Assembly: GCA_017621155.1 (NCBI GenBank)
Contig: JAGATP010000034.1
Coordinates: 1 to 45,340 of the forward strand
Reading direction: 5' to 3'
Length of the DNA: 45,340 nt
Source: Clostridia bacterium
GTDB lineage: Bacteria > Bacillota > Clostridia > Christensenellales > Borkfalkiaceae
This document shows positions 30,685-39,730 of this stretch, piece after piece; the stretch's first letter is position 1; each line of letters opens with the position of its first letter. Under the pieces are notes generated by a model, which searched no databases, was not told the DNA's origin, and saw only the letters and a program-made list of their open reading frames with translations. The position numbers and the translations under genes are program-made.

Positions 30685-30751
30685 AGAAGAAACTGTTCGA
30701 TCTGCTATATTAAGGAAAAACATGCTTAGGGAACAAACGTAATATCTTTTT

Positions 30752-30781
30752 TAAAATCAGGTTGATAGCAACCTGATTTTA
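30752..30781. repeat. 13-bp perfect palindrome
   Basis: TAAAATCAGGTTG / CAACCTGATTTTA with loop ATAG. In the plus direction it ends in TTTT and could work as a weak terminator. The ATAG loop is shared with the palindrome at 30582. Confidence 0.7.
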
Positions 30782-30831
30782 CGCATAACCCGTTCACTAC
30801 TGGGTGAAGCGTCACGCTTCCCGCCCCGAAC

Positions 30832-30878
30832 AAACGCAAAAGCAAAAATCGGGGCGAATCGGCTATCCGATTCGCCCC
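30832..30878 (+). repeat. GGGGCGAATCGG palindrome repeat, copy C2
   Basis: AAACGCAAAAGCAAAAATC leads into the same 12-bp palindrome as C1, but the loop is CTAT, the reverse complement of the ATAG in C1. Confidence 0.8.
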
Positions 30879-30899
30879 GACACATAGTCGGTTGACTAC

Positions 30900-30970
30900 C
30901 GGGAGGGGCGACTCGCCCCCTGCGTTTTTACTGAAAGCTTGTCCGTACGAATGGCTCAAGAGGCACGCTT
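30900..30970 (-). repeat. Two-hairpin dispersed repeat, copy B4 (inverted, degenerate)
   Basis: The reverse complement reads AAGCGTGCCTCTTGAGCC, ATTCGTACGGACAAGC, TTTCAGTAAAAACGCAGG, then GGGCGAGTCGCCCC. The family box and first half are kept; the second hairpin is altered. Confidence 0.65.
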
Positions 30971-30984
30971 GTCGGACGAAGGCT

Positions 30985-31045
30985 TTTTATAAAGGTGCGG
31001 GATCTATATCCCACACCTTTACGATATGCTTGTCCGTACTAATGG
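30985..31045 (-). repeat. Two-hairpin dispersed repeat, copy B5 (inverted)
   Basis: The reverse complement starts CCATTAGTACGGACAAGC. Its hairpin half (30985-31022) is a perfect 38-base inverted match to 30490-30527 of copy B2. It ends 24 bases from the spoIIE stop codon. Confidence 0.8.
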
Positions 31046-31069
31046 CAGCGGGGTCTCCCCGCCCCCCCC

Positions 31070-33361
31070 TCAGGCGGCGTAGAGGCGCACGGCGATCGCC
31101 GTCATGTCGTCGGCGGCTTTGCCGCCGTACAGCTTTTTCGCTTCCTCGACGAGGGTATCGGCGAGCCCTTGGGGATTTAGAGGGGAAAGGGTTTGTAAGA
31201 AGGACACGAGATCGGCGTCCGACCCGAACGCCGCCGTCACGCCGTCGCTCAAAAAGACGAGAATGTCGTCCTTTACGAGGGTGGTGCGGGCGGTCAAAGG
31301 GTGCATTCCCTCGAGTAGCCCGAGGGGAAGGGTCTCTCCCGACAGAAGGCGCAGGCTTTCGCGGTTGATGATAAAGCCCATCGGCGAGCCGATTTTGATG
31401 ATTTCCGCCTCTCCGCTTTCGAGATTGACGGCGGCGATGTCGAGGCAGACGAAGCCCTCCTCCCGATTGAAGGTCAAAAGGCGGTTGACCGTTTCGAGAA
31501 TGGTCTCGGCGGGCATCTTCGTGCGGTAAAATCCCTCGATGAGGGAGATGGTGGAATCGGAGAGCTTTCTCGCGTACGAGCCGCTTCCCATGCCGTCCGA
31601 AAGGGCGACGAGAAAGGTCTTTTCGTCGATCTTGATGATGGAATAGGTGTCTCCGCAGGCGGTTTCCCCCTCCTTGGTGAGGGTTGCCACGCCGAACGCG
31701 GCGTCAAACGCGGGCTTCTTGCGGAAGGAACAGCAGTACTTGTCGTCGCCGAGGGGCATCTTTTCGGAGGGCATGAAGGGGATCTTCAACACCCTTCCGA
31801 TGAGGGAGGCGATCTGCTTGCCGTCCGCATTTCCGAAGGTGATGAGATTGACCGTCATGTTGTCGTTTTCCCCGTAGACGAGGATTTCGGTGCACAGAAT
31901 GCCGTTTCGCGCGAGGGCAAGGGAGATTTCCCGCTCCTTTTCCGAATAGATTTCAAACGGTTCGCTCTGCTCCATCGCCATCGTCTTTAAGATCTCGCTG
32001 ACCCCCTTTGCCTGTTCGGAGAGGAGTTTTCTGCCCGCATTGGCGTTTTCCGTCTCCATCATGTAGTTTTTGTAGTCGGTGATGTGCCGATTGAGTGCAA
32101 ACAAGAGCCCGCCGGGATTGGAGCATTCCCCCGAAAGCTCGCTCGGAAGGTCGATGAAGTTCGCCTTTCCCTTGGCGCAGCCGATGGCGATGAGCTTGTC
32201 CAGCCCCGTCTGGGTGGTGGGGATATGGCAGCGCGTTCTGTCGGGACAGGAGGCGCAGACGGCGGAGATGAGGTCGGTGCGAATGGAAAGGCGCGCCTTT
32301 TCCTCGTTGCCGCTCTTGCTGATGCAGTCGAAGGCGACCTCGATTTCCCGGAAGATGCCCGAAATTTCAAAGAGCTTTTCCCCCGTGATGACGCGGTTGC
32401 GGTTGATGGCAATGCGCGAGAGCTTGCGCTCCCGATAGAAGACGAGCTTTTCCTCGAGGTGTTCGAGGATAAAGTCGGGAATGAGCAGAAAGAGGACGCA
32501 GGGCAAAAATCCCGCGATCAGCACGCCGACCATGACGGCGGGGCGCGCTCCGTAAAGCCCCGTGGAAAATTCAAACAGGGCGTAAGTGAGAAACACGCCG
32601 ATGCACTCGGTAATCCTTCCCGATCGGGAGAAGAGCATGGAGGCGCAGGCATAGAGAAGGAGTGCGCTGCAAGCCTCGGCGGAGTGCGTCAAAATTGCCT
32701 CGGGAAGTCCCAAAAGGAGGGCGACGGGGAAGATACTGCCGCTCTTTAGACAAAACTGTAAGATAAGGAGCAGAAAGAGCAAAATTCCCGTGGCAACGGT
32801 ACTTCCCAAGGCGCGGTAAAACCCGACGCCGATGAGCAGAATACAGAGCGCCGAGGAGAGGAGCTCTTCCGTATTCAGCCGACAACGGAAGGTTTTTTGA
32901 ATGACGGTGGACAGAGAAAAGGTGAAAAAGAAGCACGCACCCAAAAGGAGAATGCCGACGATCGTCCTTTGCAGCATGAGGGGGATTCCCGCAAAAAAGG
33001 CGTAGGATTCCCCTTCTCCGAAGAGAATCCAAAGCCCGATCGCGAGGAAGGCGTAGACGTAACCCTCGAGCGCGGGCACGCGGTGAAAGCGCTTGTACAG
33101 CGCGAACAGGGCGGCGAGGAGGACGGCTTGTCCGAGCGTGATGAGAAATTTCGTCAGCGAAAAGCCGATCAGCCCGAAGAGCGCATACGCGCCCGCCATG
33201 AGGAAGGGGTTCATTTCCGCCATCAGGCAGGCAAAGAGTATGGGCAGCGCGAACGGCTCCCCCTGCGCTCCCGTGAAGAACAAAAAGAATAGCCCGACGA
33301 GGCAGGCTGCATAGGAAAGGGGAGAGTAGTTCTCCCGTTTGATGGATAAGTTTTTCAGCAT
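31070..33361 (-). CDS. spoIIE: Stage II sporulation protein E
   Basis: 763 residues (B. subtilis about 830). The N-terminal about 300 residues are a run of roughly ten hydrophobic helices, followed by a cytoplasmic regulatory segment (CASCPDRTRCH) and a C-terminal PP2C phosphatase (SDGMGSGSYARKLSDSTISLIEGF, VFLSDGVTAAFG, ADDMTAIAVRLYAA). SpoIIE dephosphorylates SpoIIAA to release sigma-F in the forespore and helps position the septum. RBS GAGGTG precedes the start. Single-gene unit pointing toward the repeat cluster; no clear U-tract terminator follows its stop. Confidence 0.96.
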   Translation of the reverse strand: MLKNLSIKRENYSPLSYAACLVGLFFLFFTGAQGEPFALPILFACLMAEMNPFLMAGAYALFGLIGFSLTKFLITLGQAVLLAALFALYKRFHRVPALEGYVYAFLAIGLWILFGEGESYAFFAGIPLMLQRTIVGILLLGACFFFTFSLSTVIQKTFRCRLNTEELLSSALCILLIGVGFYRALGSTVATGILLFLLLILQFCLKSGSIFPVALLLGLPEAILTHSAEACSALLLYACASMLFSRSGRITECIGVFLTYALFEFSTGLYGARPAVMVGVLIAGFLPCVLFLLIPDFILEHLEEKLVFYRERKLSRIAINRNRVITGEKLFEISGIFREIEVAFDCISKSGNEEKARLSIRTDLISAVCASCPDRTRCHIPTTQTGLDKLIAIGCAKGKANFIDLPSELSGECSNPGGLLFALNRHITDYKNYMMETENANAGRKLLSEQAKGVSEILKTMAMEQSEPFEIYSEKEREISLALARNGILCTEILVYGENDNMTVNLITFGNADGKQIASLIGRVLKIPFMPSEKMPLGDDKYCCSFRKKPAFDAAFGVATLTKEGETACGDTYSIIKIDEKTFLVALSDGMGSGSYARKLSDSTISLIEGFYRTKMPAETILETVNRLLTFNREEGFVCLDIAAVNLESGEAEIIKIGSPMGFIINRESLRLLSGETLPLGLLEGMHPLTARTTLVKDDILVFLSDGVTAAFGSDADLVSFLQTLSPLNPQGLADTLVEEAKKLYGGKAADDMTAIAVRLYAA

Positions 33362-33384
33362 ACTTCACCTCTTTTTTCAAGTTT

Positions 33385-33424
33385 AACATAGAAGAGGGCG
33401 CAATATTTGTCTTTTCCCGTCGAA
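33385..33424 (-). promoter_or_regulatory. Candidate Spo0A-dependent promoter of spoIIE
   Basis: On the minus strand TATGTT (33385-33390) lies 17 bases from a poor -35 (AAGACA), as expected of an activated promoter. TTTGTCTTT (33406-33414) and GTCGAA (33419-33424), read on the plus strand, each match part of the 0A box TTTGTCGAA and overlap or flank the -35. Known spoIIE promoters are Spo0A-activated. Confidence 0.35.
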
Positions 33425-33468
33425 TTGTGACAAGATAAAGGGATTTTCACAGGGGGAAATTTGCATGG

Positions 33469-33497
33469 AAAAAGACGCGCCGGAAAGGCACGTCTTT
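33469..33497 (-). terminator. Intrinsic terminator of the dnaA-mnmG operon
   Basis: An 11-position stem (AAAGACGTGCC / GGCGCGTCTTT on the minus strand, one G-T pair), then TTTTT; it follows the stop at 33515. Confidence 0.8.
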
Positions 33498-33514
33498 GAG
33501 GTTGTTTGAAAAAA

Positions 33515-34453
33515 TTATCCTTGAATCATATGCATGCCGACGGCGATCATCGCAATGTACGCCGCAAGCAGAAGGAGAATGAGCACGTAGGAAAGAGTGC
33601 TCTCCTGAATCGTCTTTGCGCGGTCGAGCATGTTGACGCGGATGTTGCAGATGAGGCTTCCGACGGTGAGCATCGAGCCGATGACTCCGAACACGATGCC
33701 GGGAATGTCGTCGAAATACAGCACGGTGGGAATGAGAATGGCGAGCGCGACCACGCCCAAAATGAGGGTGATTCTCGCAAAGAGTAGGGATTGTTTGGTC
33801 TTTTCGCGGGCGACCTGCTGGTCTTTTTCGTGCTTGATGTCGTTCTTCGTCTTTAAGTACCGCTCGGCGTATTCGGGACGCTCCGCCATGTACTTTACGT
33901 CGGGACAGGCGATCATGTTCTTAAATTCAGAGAACTTTTCGAGGGAAGAGGAGCGCTTGGCGATCGGTACTTCGAAGTCCCTCGCGGGAATGACCTTGCT
34001 CTTGGCAAGAATGATGAGATTCCATACCTCTGCGCGCTCGGGGAAGCTCTCCGAAAGGCTCGTCGCAAAGGCGACCGCCTCGGAAAAGTACTCGTAGGCG
34101 ATGAGGGAATAGCACCGTTCGAGCTGTGCGCGGAGCTCTTTGTTCTCCGTGCAGGCTTCGTCGATTCTCGCATATTCCCGCTGCTGTTCTTCCGAGCAGA
34201 GGGGAAGGAGATGCTGATAGGTGTCGCTTTCCGTGAGGGGGATTTCCCGAAGATAGGCAAGCTCGTTTTCGTCTTTGACGTGGTTTTCGATGAGCAGGCG
34301 CAGGCGCATGACTTCAAAGACGCCTATGGAAGGCAGCGTTCTCGCGGCTTGATCGAAAAGGCCTTCTTTGACCAGCTCTTCGGCTTTCTTGATCTTGCCG
34401 ATGAGAATGAGCTGATCGATTTCGGGATCCTGAGGGGTTTCCGGACGGTTCAT
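33515..34453 (-). CDS. TPR-like protein with C-terminal membrane helices, function unknown
   Basis: 312 residues. Residues about 1-200 are helical and TPR-like ([42 protein letters not shown]). Three hydrophobic helices follow ([56 protein letters not shown]). Start codon overlaps the mnmG stop (ATGA) with TAAGGAGGAATT as RBS, so it is translationally coupled to mnmG. I recognise no named family. Similar design to the protein at 12676-13584. Confidence 0.75.
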   Translation of the reverse strand: MNRPETPQDPEIDQLILIGKIKKAEELVKEGLFDQAARTLPSIGVFEVMRLRLLIENHVKDENELAYLREIPLTESDTYQHLLPLCSEEQQREYARIDEACTENKELRAQLERCYSLIAYEYFSEAVAFATSLSESFPERAEVWNLIILAKSKVIPARDFEVPIAKRSSSLEKFSEFKNMIACPDVKYMAERPEYAERYLKTKNDIKHEKDQQVAREKTKQSLLFARITLILGVVALAILIPTVLYFDDIPGIVFGVIGSMLTVGSLICNIRVNMLDRAKTIQESTLSYVLILLLLAAYIAMIAVGMHMIQG

Positions 34454-36315
34454 AATTCCTCCTTATGCGTTGAGAGATAGAGCAGAAGTACCGAGACGTC
34501 TGCGGGATTGACACCGGGAATGCGGGAAGCCTGCCCCACGGTCAGGGGCTTGACGGCGGCGAGCTTTTCCCTCGCTTCCAATCGAAGTCCTCCGAGGGAG
34601 GGGTAATCGAGGTCGGGGGGAAGGGCTTTTTCCTCCCATTTTTTTGCCTTTTCGATGAGGGCGAGGCTCTTTTTGAGATATCCTTCATAGCGAATTTCCG
34701 TTTCGGCGATTTCCCATACTTCGTCGACGGCGCCTAATTCGAATTCCTTGAGAATTTCTTTAATCGAATAGCCCCGCCGAATGAGGTCGGTGTACGTCAC
34801 TTTCCCCGTGGGGGAGTGCTCTCCGTGTGCGATCAAAAAGGCGCTCACTCGTTCGAAGGGAATTTTTTCGGACAAAAGGGCGAGATAGTTTTCATAGGAA
34901 GCCTTCCGCTTGCCATAAATTTCATACCGATCGTCCTTGACGAGTCCGGCTCTTCTGCCGTATTCGGTCAGGCGGAAATCGGCGTTGTCCTGACGGAGTA
35001 AGAGGCGATATTCCGCGCGGCTCGTCATGATGCGGTAAGGTTCGTCCGTGCCCTTCGTGCACAGATCGTCGATCATGACGCCGATGTACGATTCGTCCCG
35101 CCCTAAGACGAGCGGGGGAAGGGAACGGAGCTTGAGGGAGGCGTTGAGCCCTGCAATGAGCCCCTGTGCCGCGGCTTCTTCATAGCCGCTCGTGCCGTTG
35201 ATTTGTCCTGCGGTGTAAAGCCCTTCGACGTGTTTGCTCTCTAAAGTGGGAAGCACGTCTGCGGTGTCGATGCAGTCGTATTCGATGGCATAGGCGAATC
35301 GCATAAACTCCGCCCGTTCGAGCCCCTTGACGGTGCGGTACATCGCAAGCTGCACGTCGTGGGGAAGAGAAGTGGAAAGTCCCTGCACGTAGACCTCGAG
35401 GGTATCCTCTCCTTCGGGCTCCAAAAAGAGCTGATGCCGCTCCTTGTCGGCAAAGCGCACGACCTTCGTCTCGATGGACGGGCAGTATCTCGGGCCCGTG
35501 CTCTTGATCAGCCCGTTGTAAAGGGGGGAGCGGTCGAGGTTATTTAAGATGATCGAGTGGGTTCCCCCGTTCGTATAAGTCAGATAGCAGTCCCGCTTGG
35601 CGGGGGGAAGGGAAGGGGTCAGATAGGAAAAGGGATAGATGTCCGTATCTCCCTTTTGCGGGGTACAGGCGGAAAAATCCACCGTTCTCCCGTCCAACCT
35701 TGCGGGCGTTCCCGTTTTGAAGCGGCGAATGCGATAGCCGCATTTTTGTAAACTTTCGGTCAGATAGGTCGCCCGCGAAAAGCCGTTCGGCCCGGAGGGG
35801 CGGACTTCCTCGCCCGTGATGGTCTCCGCGTTCAGATACACCCCCGTCGCCACGACGACCGCTTTGCAGGAGAGAATGCCGCCGTAAGTGGTCTTGACGC
35901 CGACGACTTTTCCGTCTTCGGTGAGAATGCTTGCAGCTTCGCCCTGTAAAATGTGCAGGTGCTCGGTGTGCTCCAAGGTGCGCTTCATTTCCGTATGATA
36001 GCGGTTCTTGTCGCATTGCGCGCGCAGCGATTGCACGGCTGCGCCTTTTCCGACGTTGAGCATACGGATTTGCAGACAGGTTTTGTCCGCATTGACGCCC
36101 ATTTCTCCGCCCAGCGCGTCGATCTCCCGCACGAGGTGGCCCTTTGCCGTTCCCCCGATGGAAGGATTGCACGCCATAAAGGCGATGGAGTCCGGATTTA
36201 ATGTCAGCATAACGGTTTCCAGCCCCGTTCTGGCGAGGGCAAGGGCGGACTCACAGCCCGCGTGCCCCGCGCCGATGACGACGGCGTCCACCGTACAGAG
36301 TGTAAATTCGTTCAT
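34450..36315 (-). CDS. mnmG: tRNA uridine-5-carboxymethylaminomethyl synthesis enzyme MnmG
   Basis: 621 residues, normal length. With MnmE it modifies U34 of certain tRNAs. FAD-binding N-terminus [22 protein letters not shown], then [21 protein letters not shown] and the [25 protein letters not shown] motif, and a C-terminal helical domain ending in [15 protein letters not shown]. It starts 1 base after the dnaA stop with no strong RBS, so it depends on coupling. mnmE is not next to it. Confidence 0.97.
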   Translation of the reverse strand: MNEFTLCTVDAVVIGAGHAGCESALALARTGLETVMLTLNPDSIAFMACNPSIGGTAKGHLVREIDALGGEMGVNADKTCLQIRMLNVGKGAAVQSLRAQCDKNRYHTEMKRTLEHTEHLHILQGEAASILTEDGKVVGVKTTYGGILSCKAVVVATGVYLNAETITGEEVRPSGPNGFSRATYLTESLQKCGYRIRRFKTGTPARLDGRTVDFSACTPQKGDTDIYPFSYLTPSLPPAKRDCYLTYTNGGTHSIILNNLDRSPLYNGLIKSTGPRYCPSIETKVVRFADKERHQLFLEPEGEDTLEVYVQGLSTSLPHDVQLAMYRTVKGLERAEFMRFAYAIEYDCIDTADVLPTLESKHVEGLYTAGQINGTSGYEEAAAQGLIAGLNASLKLRSLPPLVLGRDESYIGVMIDDLCTKGTDEPYRIMTSRAEYRLLLRQDNADFRLTEYGRRAGLVKDDRYEIYGKRKASYENYLALLSEKIPFERVSAFLIAHGEHSPTGKVTYTDLIRRGYSIKEILKEFELGAVDEVWEIAETEIRYEGYLKKSLALIEKAKKWEEKALPPDLDYPSLGGLRLEAREKLAAVKPLTVGQASRIPGVNPADVSVLLLYLSTHKEEL

Positions 36316-36316
36316 C

Positions 36317-37699
36317 TTATTTTTTGAGAATGCTGCTCTTGATGTCGTCCACGTCCTTGGCGATGGTGGGATTTTTGGAGATGAGCCGCACGATCTGCTT
36401 TTTCGAATAGATGACCGTGGTATGGTCGCGGTTCATGATTTTGCCGATGGTGACGAGGGGCAGGTTTAAAATTTCATACATGAGGAAGCAGGCGATCTGT
36501 CTTGCCTTGACGAGCTCCGCCTTGCGGTTCGAGCCGAGGACGGCTTCCTTTTTCACTTTGTAATATTGGCAGACGCAGTTCAAGACGTTTTCGGCGGTCA
36601 CGCTGTCCTGATCCTCCCGTTCGGGGACGGATTTATCGAGCGCGAGCGCGGCGAGCTCCAGCGAAATTTCCTGTTCGTAGAGCTTGCTTGCGAGAATGAC
36701 CTTGTTCACCCTTCCTTCGAGCGTTCTGACGTCGCTGCCCGAATCGACGGCGAGAAAGGCAAGCACGTCGTCCGGGATGTTTGCCCGCTTTTCGTAAGCC
36801 TTTCTGCGCAGAATTTCGATTTTTGTGTGCTCGTCGGGGGGATTGACTTCCCAGATGAGCCCTCCCTTAAAGCGGGTGCGCAGCCTGTCTTCGAGGGTGG
36901 AAATTTTGTCGGGATTGACGTCGGAGGTGAGGACGATTTGCTTGTTTTGCGCGTAAAGATCGTTGAAGGTATGGAAGAACTCCTCCTGCACGCCCGGCTT
37001 TCCCGCTAAAAACTGAATATCGTCGATGATGAGCATGTCGACGTTTCTGTAGTGCTCGCGGAACTTCGAACGCCGATCCGTCGTGGAGAGCTTGTTCCCT
37101 GCGGGGGCGAGGGATTTGGTAAATTCGTTCAGGAATTTTTCGAGGGTCGTATAGAGCACCTTAAAGGTGGGCTTTCTCGACAAAATGTCGTTGGCGATCG
37201 CCTGCACGAGGTGGGTTTTGCCGAGCCCTGTTCCCCCGTAAATGGTGAGGGGATTGCAGCCGTCCGCCGCGGGAGAGTTTGCAACCATTTTAGCGGCGGA
37301 ATAGACGAGTTTGTTGGAAGGGCCGACGACGAACGATTCGAAGGTGAAGTTCTGATTGAGGGGAATGGCTTCGAAGTCGGAATCCTTTATCGCTCCCTGA
37401 AGGTCGGCGTTGAAGACGACCTTTCCGTCGAGCGCAAGGGCAAAGTCGGTGATGCCGACGTCCGCCTTGACGATGGCGGCGCGAAGCTTCGCTGCAAGCC
37501 CGAGCCCTTCTTCCCCGCGGCGCGCAATGGTGTCCACGATGGTGTCGCCGTGCGCCTCCAGGATAATCTTCCTTCCCGAGAGGGAAAGGGGGGTCAAGGG
37601 TTTGATAAAGGTGGCAAAGGATAGCTTGGGAATGTCCGAGTTTTCGGCAGCTTCCAAAATCTTTTCCCACAATAATTCCGCTTGCATATTTTCAGCCAT
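36317..37699 (-). CDS. dnaA: Chromosomal replication initiator protein DnaA
   Basis: 460 residues from the ATG ending at 37699, behind GAGGA; an upstream frame to 37801 would begin before the promoter. AAA+ core: Walker [11 protein letters not shown], Walker [14 protein letters not shown], sensor segment [10 protein letters not shown]. Domain IV ends with the DnaA-box recognition signature [14 protein letters not shown]. Followed directly by mnmG rather than dnaN. Divergent from recF across 115 bases. Confidence 0.97.
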   Translation of the reverse strand: MAENMQAELLWEKILEAAENSDIPKLSFATFIKPLTPLSLSGRKIILEAHGDTIVDTIARRGEEGLGLAAKLRAAIVKADVGITDFALALDGKVVFNADLQGAIKDSDFEAIPLNQNFTFESFVVGPSNKLVYSAAKMVANSPAADGCNPLTIYGGTGLGKTHLVQAIANDILSRKPTFKVLYTTLEKFLNEFTKSLAPAGNKLSTTDRRSKFREHYRNVDMLIIDDIQFLAGKPGVQEEFFHTFNDLYAQNKQIVLTSDVNPDKISTLEDRLRTRFKGGLIWEVNPPDEHTKIEILRRKAYEKRANIPDDVLAFLAVDSGSDVRTLEGRVNKVILASKLYEQEISLELAALALDKSVPEREDQDSVTAENVLNCVCQYYKVKKEAVLGSNRKAELVKARQIACFLMYEILNLPLVTIGKIMNRDHTTVIYSKKQIVRLISKNPTIAKDVDDIKSSILKK

Positions 37700-37734
37700 T
37701 TTGTCCTCATTCCGTTTGTTTTTTTTCGTAAAAT

Positions 37735-37762
37735 TTGTTATACTGTTTCCATACGATATTAT
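37735..37762 (+). promoter_or_regulatory. Possible recF promoter
   Basis: TTGTTA at 37735-37740, 16-base spacer, TATTAT at 37757-37762. It overlaps the -10 of the divergent dnaA promoter. Confidence 0.45.
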
Positions 37763-37786
37763 ACCACATTTTTTTCGGAAAAGAAA
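37758..37786 (-). promoter_or_regulatory. dnaA promoter
   Basis: On the minus strand an extended -10 TGGTATAAT (TATAAT at 37758-37763) with a weak -35 TTTCTT (37781-37786) 17 bases away. No perfect DnaA box (TTATCCACA) was seen in the 115-base gap. Confidence 0.6.
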
Positions 37787-37814
37787 GCCTTTTTGACACA
37801 TTTACGGCGGGAAT

Positions 37815-38897
37815 ATGCGGATTAAAACTTTAACCTTGACCAATTTCAGAAATTACGAGAGGGAAACCTTCACCTTCGGCGAAGGGCTCAACGTTCTGTT
37901 CGGCAAAAATGCACAGGGAAAGACGAATTGCGCCGAAGCGGTGTTTTTCCTCTGTACGGGAACGTCTCTCCGCATCAAGCGGGAAGGTCAGCTCATCCGA
38001 AAGGGGGAAGAGCGCGCAAGGCTTCTTGCCGTCGCGGAAAGTCGGTACGGGGAGATGACGCTCGAAGCCGACATTGCAGAACACGGCAGGGAACTCAAAA
38101 TCAACGGCGTCAAGATCTCCAAGACGGTCAACTTCATCGGCAACATTCATTCCGTCTTCTTTTCTCCGGGGGAGCTTCGGCTCATTCAGGACGGCCCTGA
38201 CGAGCGAAGGCGCTTTCTCGATATTTCCATTTCGCAGATTTCCCGTCCCTACTATACGGCGCTCTTGCGCTATCGGAAGATTTTGGAGCAGCGAAACACC
38301 CTGTTAAAGGAGAAAAACGACGAGCTCATTTTGGAAACCCTCCCCGTTTGGGACGAACAGCTCTGCAAGTACGCCGCCGTCATCGGAAAGGCGCGGAGGG
38401 ACTACGTCGAAAAACTCGCCCCCTATGCGAGGGAAGCGCACGCCTTTTTGACGGACGGGGCGGAGGAGCTTTCCCTCTCGCTCGAGCGAAAGTACGCAGG
38501 GGACGAACAGGAGATTGCCGAAAAGCTCTTTCGGGAGATGGAAGGGCGGTACGAGCGGGACATTCGCCTCGGCTTTACTTCGGTCGGCCCGCATCGGGAC
38601 GATCTCGACATTCGCATCGGCGAGCTCGACGCCAAGCAGTTCGCCTCGCAGGGACAGACGCGCACGATTGCGCTCGCCGTCAAGCTCGCGGAGGTGGAAA
38701 TTTTCAAGGAGCTTTCGGGAGAGCCGCCCGTTCTCATTCTCGACGACGTGATGAGCGAGCTTGACCTTCCTCGCAGAAAAAAGCTCGTGCAGCGCATCGA
38801 GGGCTTGCAGACCATTCTGACGTGTACGCACGCCGAGCGCGTCCTCTACGGCAAGAAGGCGCAGAAGATTAAAATTCAGGACGGGCACATCGTATGA
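37815..38897 (+). CDS. recF: DNA replication and repair protein RecF
   Basis: 360 residues. SMC-like ATPase that helps load RecA at gaps. MRIKTLTLTNFRNYERETFTF start, Walker A GKNAQGKTN, the conserved SVGPHRDDLDI, the signature region FASQGQTRTIALAVKLAE and Walker B PPVLILDDVMSELD. Weak RBS (GGCGGGA). Its last 4 bases overlap the PHP gene. Confidence 0.96.
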   Translation: MRIKTLTLTNFRNYERETFTFGEGLNVLFGKNAQGKTNCAEAVFFLCTGTSLRIKREGQLIRKGEERARLLAVAESRYGEMTLEADIAEHGRELKINGVKISKTVNFIGNIHSVFFSPGELRLIQDGPDERRRFLDISISQISRPYYTALLRYRKILEQRNTLLKEKNDELILETLPVWDEQLCKYAAVIGKARRDYVEKLAPYAREAHAFLTDGAEELSLSLERKYAGDEQEIAEKLFREMEGRYERDIRLGFTSVGPHRDDLDIRIGELDAKQFASQGQTRTIALAVKLAEVEIFKELSGEPPVLILDDVMSELDLPRRKKLVQRIEGLQTILTCTHAERVLYGKKAQKIKIQDGHIV

Positions 38898-39730
38898 GGG
38901 CTGATCTGCACACGCACACCGTCTATTCGGACGGCGCGCACACGCCGGAGGAGCTTGCAGCCATCGCGAAGAAAAACGGGGTGGAGCTTCTCGCCGTCAC
39001 CGATCACGACAATATGGAGGGCGCAGACCGCAAGCAAAGGGCGATCGAAGGGGCAGGGCTTCTCTTTACGCACGGCATTGAAATTTCCGCCTATCTCGGC
39101 TGTAAAGTCCACGTGACGGGGTATGCCTGCGATCCCCATTGCGAGGCGTACCGCGCCTATTTGCAAAGCAGAATCGACGGAAGTTTTTTACGTGCGCAGG
39201 ACATTATAGACAAATGCCGTAAGATCGGTATTTCCCTCTCCATGGAGGAGGTGCTCGCGGAGCGGCAGATGCAGAGCGCGCCCATTCACACCATGCACGT
39301 CGCGCGGGCGATTCATAAAAAGGGGATTTGCGCCGACGCGGGGGAAGTGTATGAGACCTTGCTTTGCCGAGGCGCTCCCGCCTATTCGGACATCGGACGC
39401 CCCACGCCCTTCGACGCAATTTCCTTCATTCACGCTTTCGGGGGAATCGCCTGCCTTGCGCACCCCGGAAGAATCGAGCTCGACGAAGGAGAGCTGAAAA
39501 ACCTCGTCGACCGTATGAAAGAATGCGGTCTAGACGGGATAGAATGTGTGTACCCGTCACATACTGAGCGTGAGACAAACTACTTTTTCAAGCTCGCGAA
39601 AGAACGTTCTCTTTTCGTTACAGGCGGGTCGGATACCCATATCGAAGGGGCGGGGCGATCTGTCGGCAGTCCCGTTTTCGAGCCGTCCGAGGAGCTTTTG
39701 GAAAGAATTTGTCCTATGGGAGGCAAATGA
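38894..39730 (+). CDS. PHP-domain metal-dependent phosphoesterase
   Basis: 278 residues. Metal-binding motifs of the polymerase and histidinol phosphatase (PHP) superfamily: DLHTHTVYSDG, AVTDHDNMEGA, HGIEISAYLGCKVHVTGY and near the end TGGSDTHIEG. It resembles the TrpH/YciV group (RNase AM, or 3',5'-nucleotide phosphatases). ATGA overlap with recF before it and with the VanW gene after it gives a tightly coupled three-gene unit. Confidence 0.87.
   Translation: MRADLHTHTVYSDGAHTPEELAAIAKKNGVELLAVTDHDNMEGADRKQRAIEGAGLLFTHGIEISAYLGCKVHVTGYACDPHCEAYRAYLQSRIDGSFLRAQDIIDKCRKIGISLSMEEVLAERQMQSAPIHTMHVARAIHKKGICADAGEVYETLLCRGAPAYSDIGRPTPFDAISFIHAFGGIACLAHPGRIELDEGELKNLVDRMKECGLDGIECVYPSHTERETNYFFKLAKERSLFVTGGSDTHIEGAGRSVGSPVFEPSEELLERICPMGGK

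Noticed and set aside
37793..37798. TTGACA just before recF as its -35 box
   Set aside because: A -10 box at the right distance would fall inside the recF coding sequence and has no match (TGCGGA).
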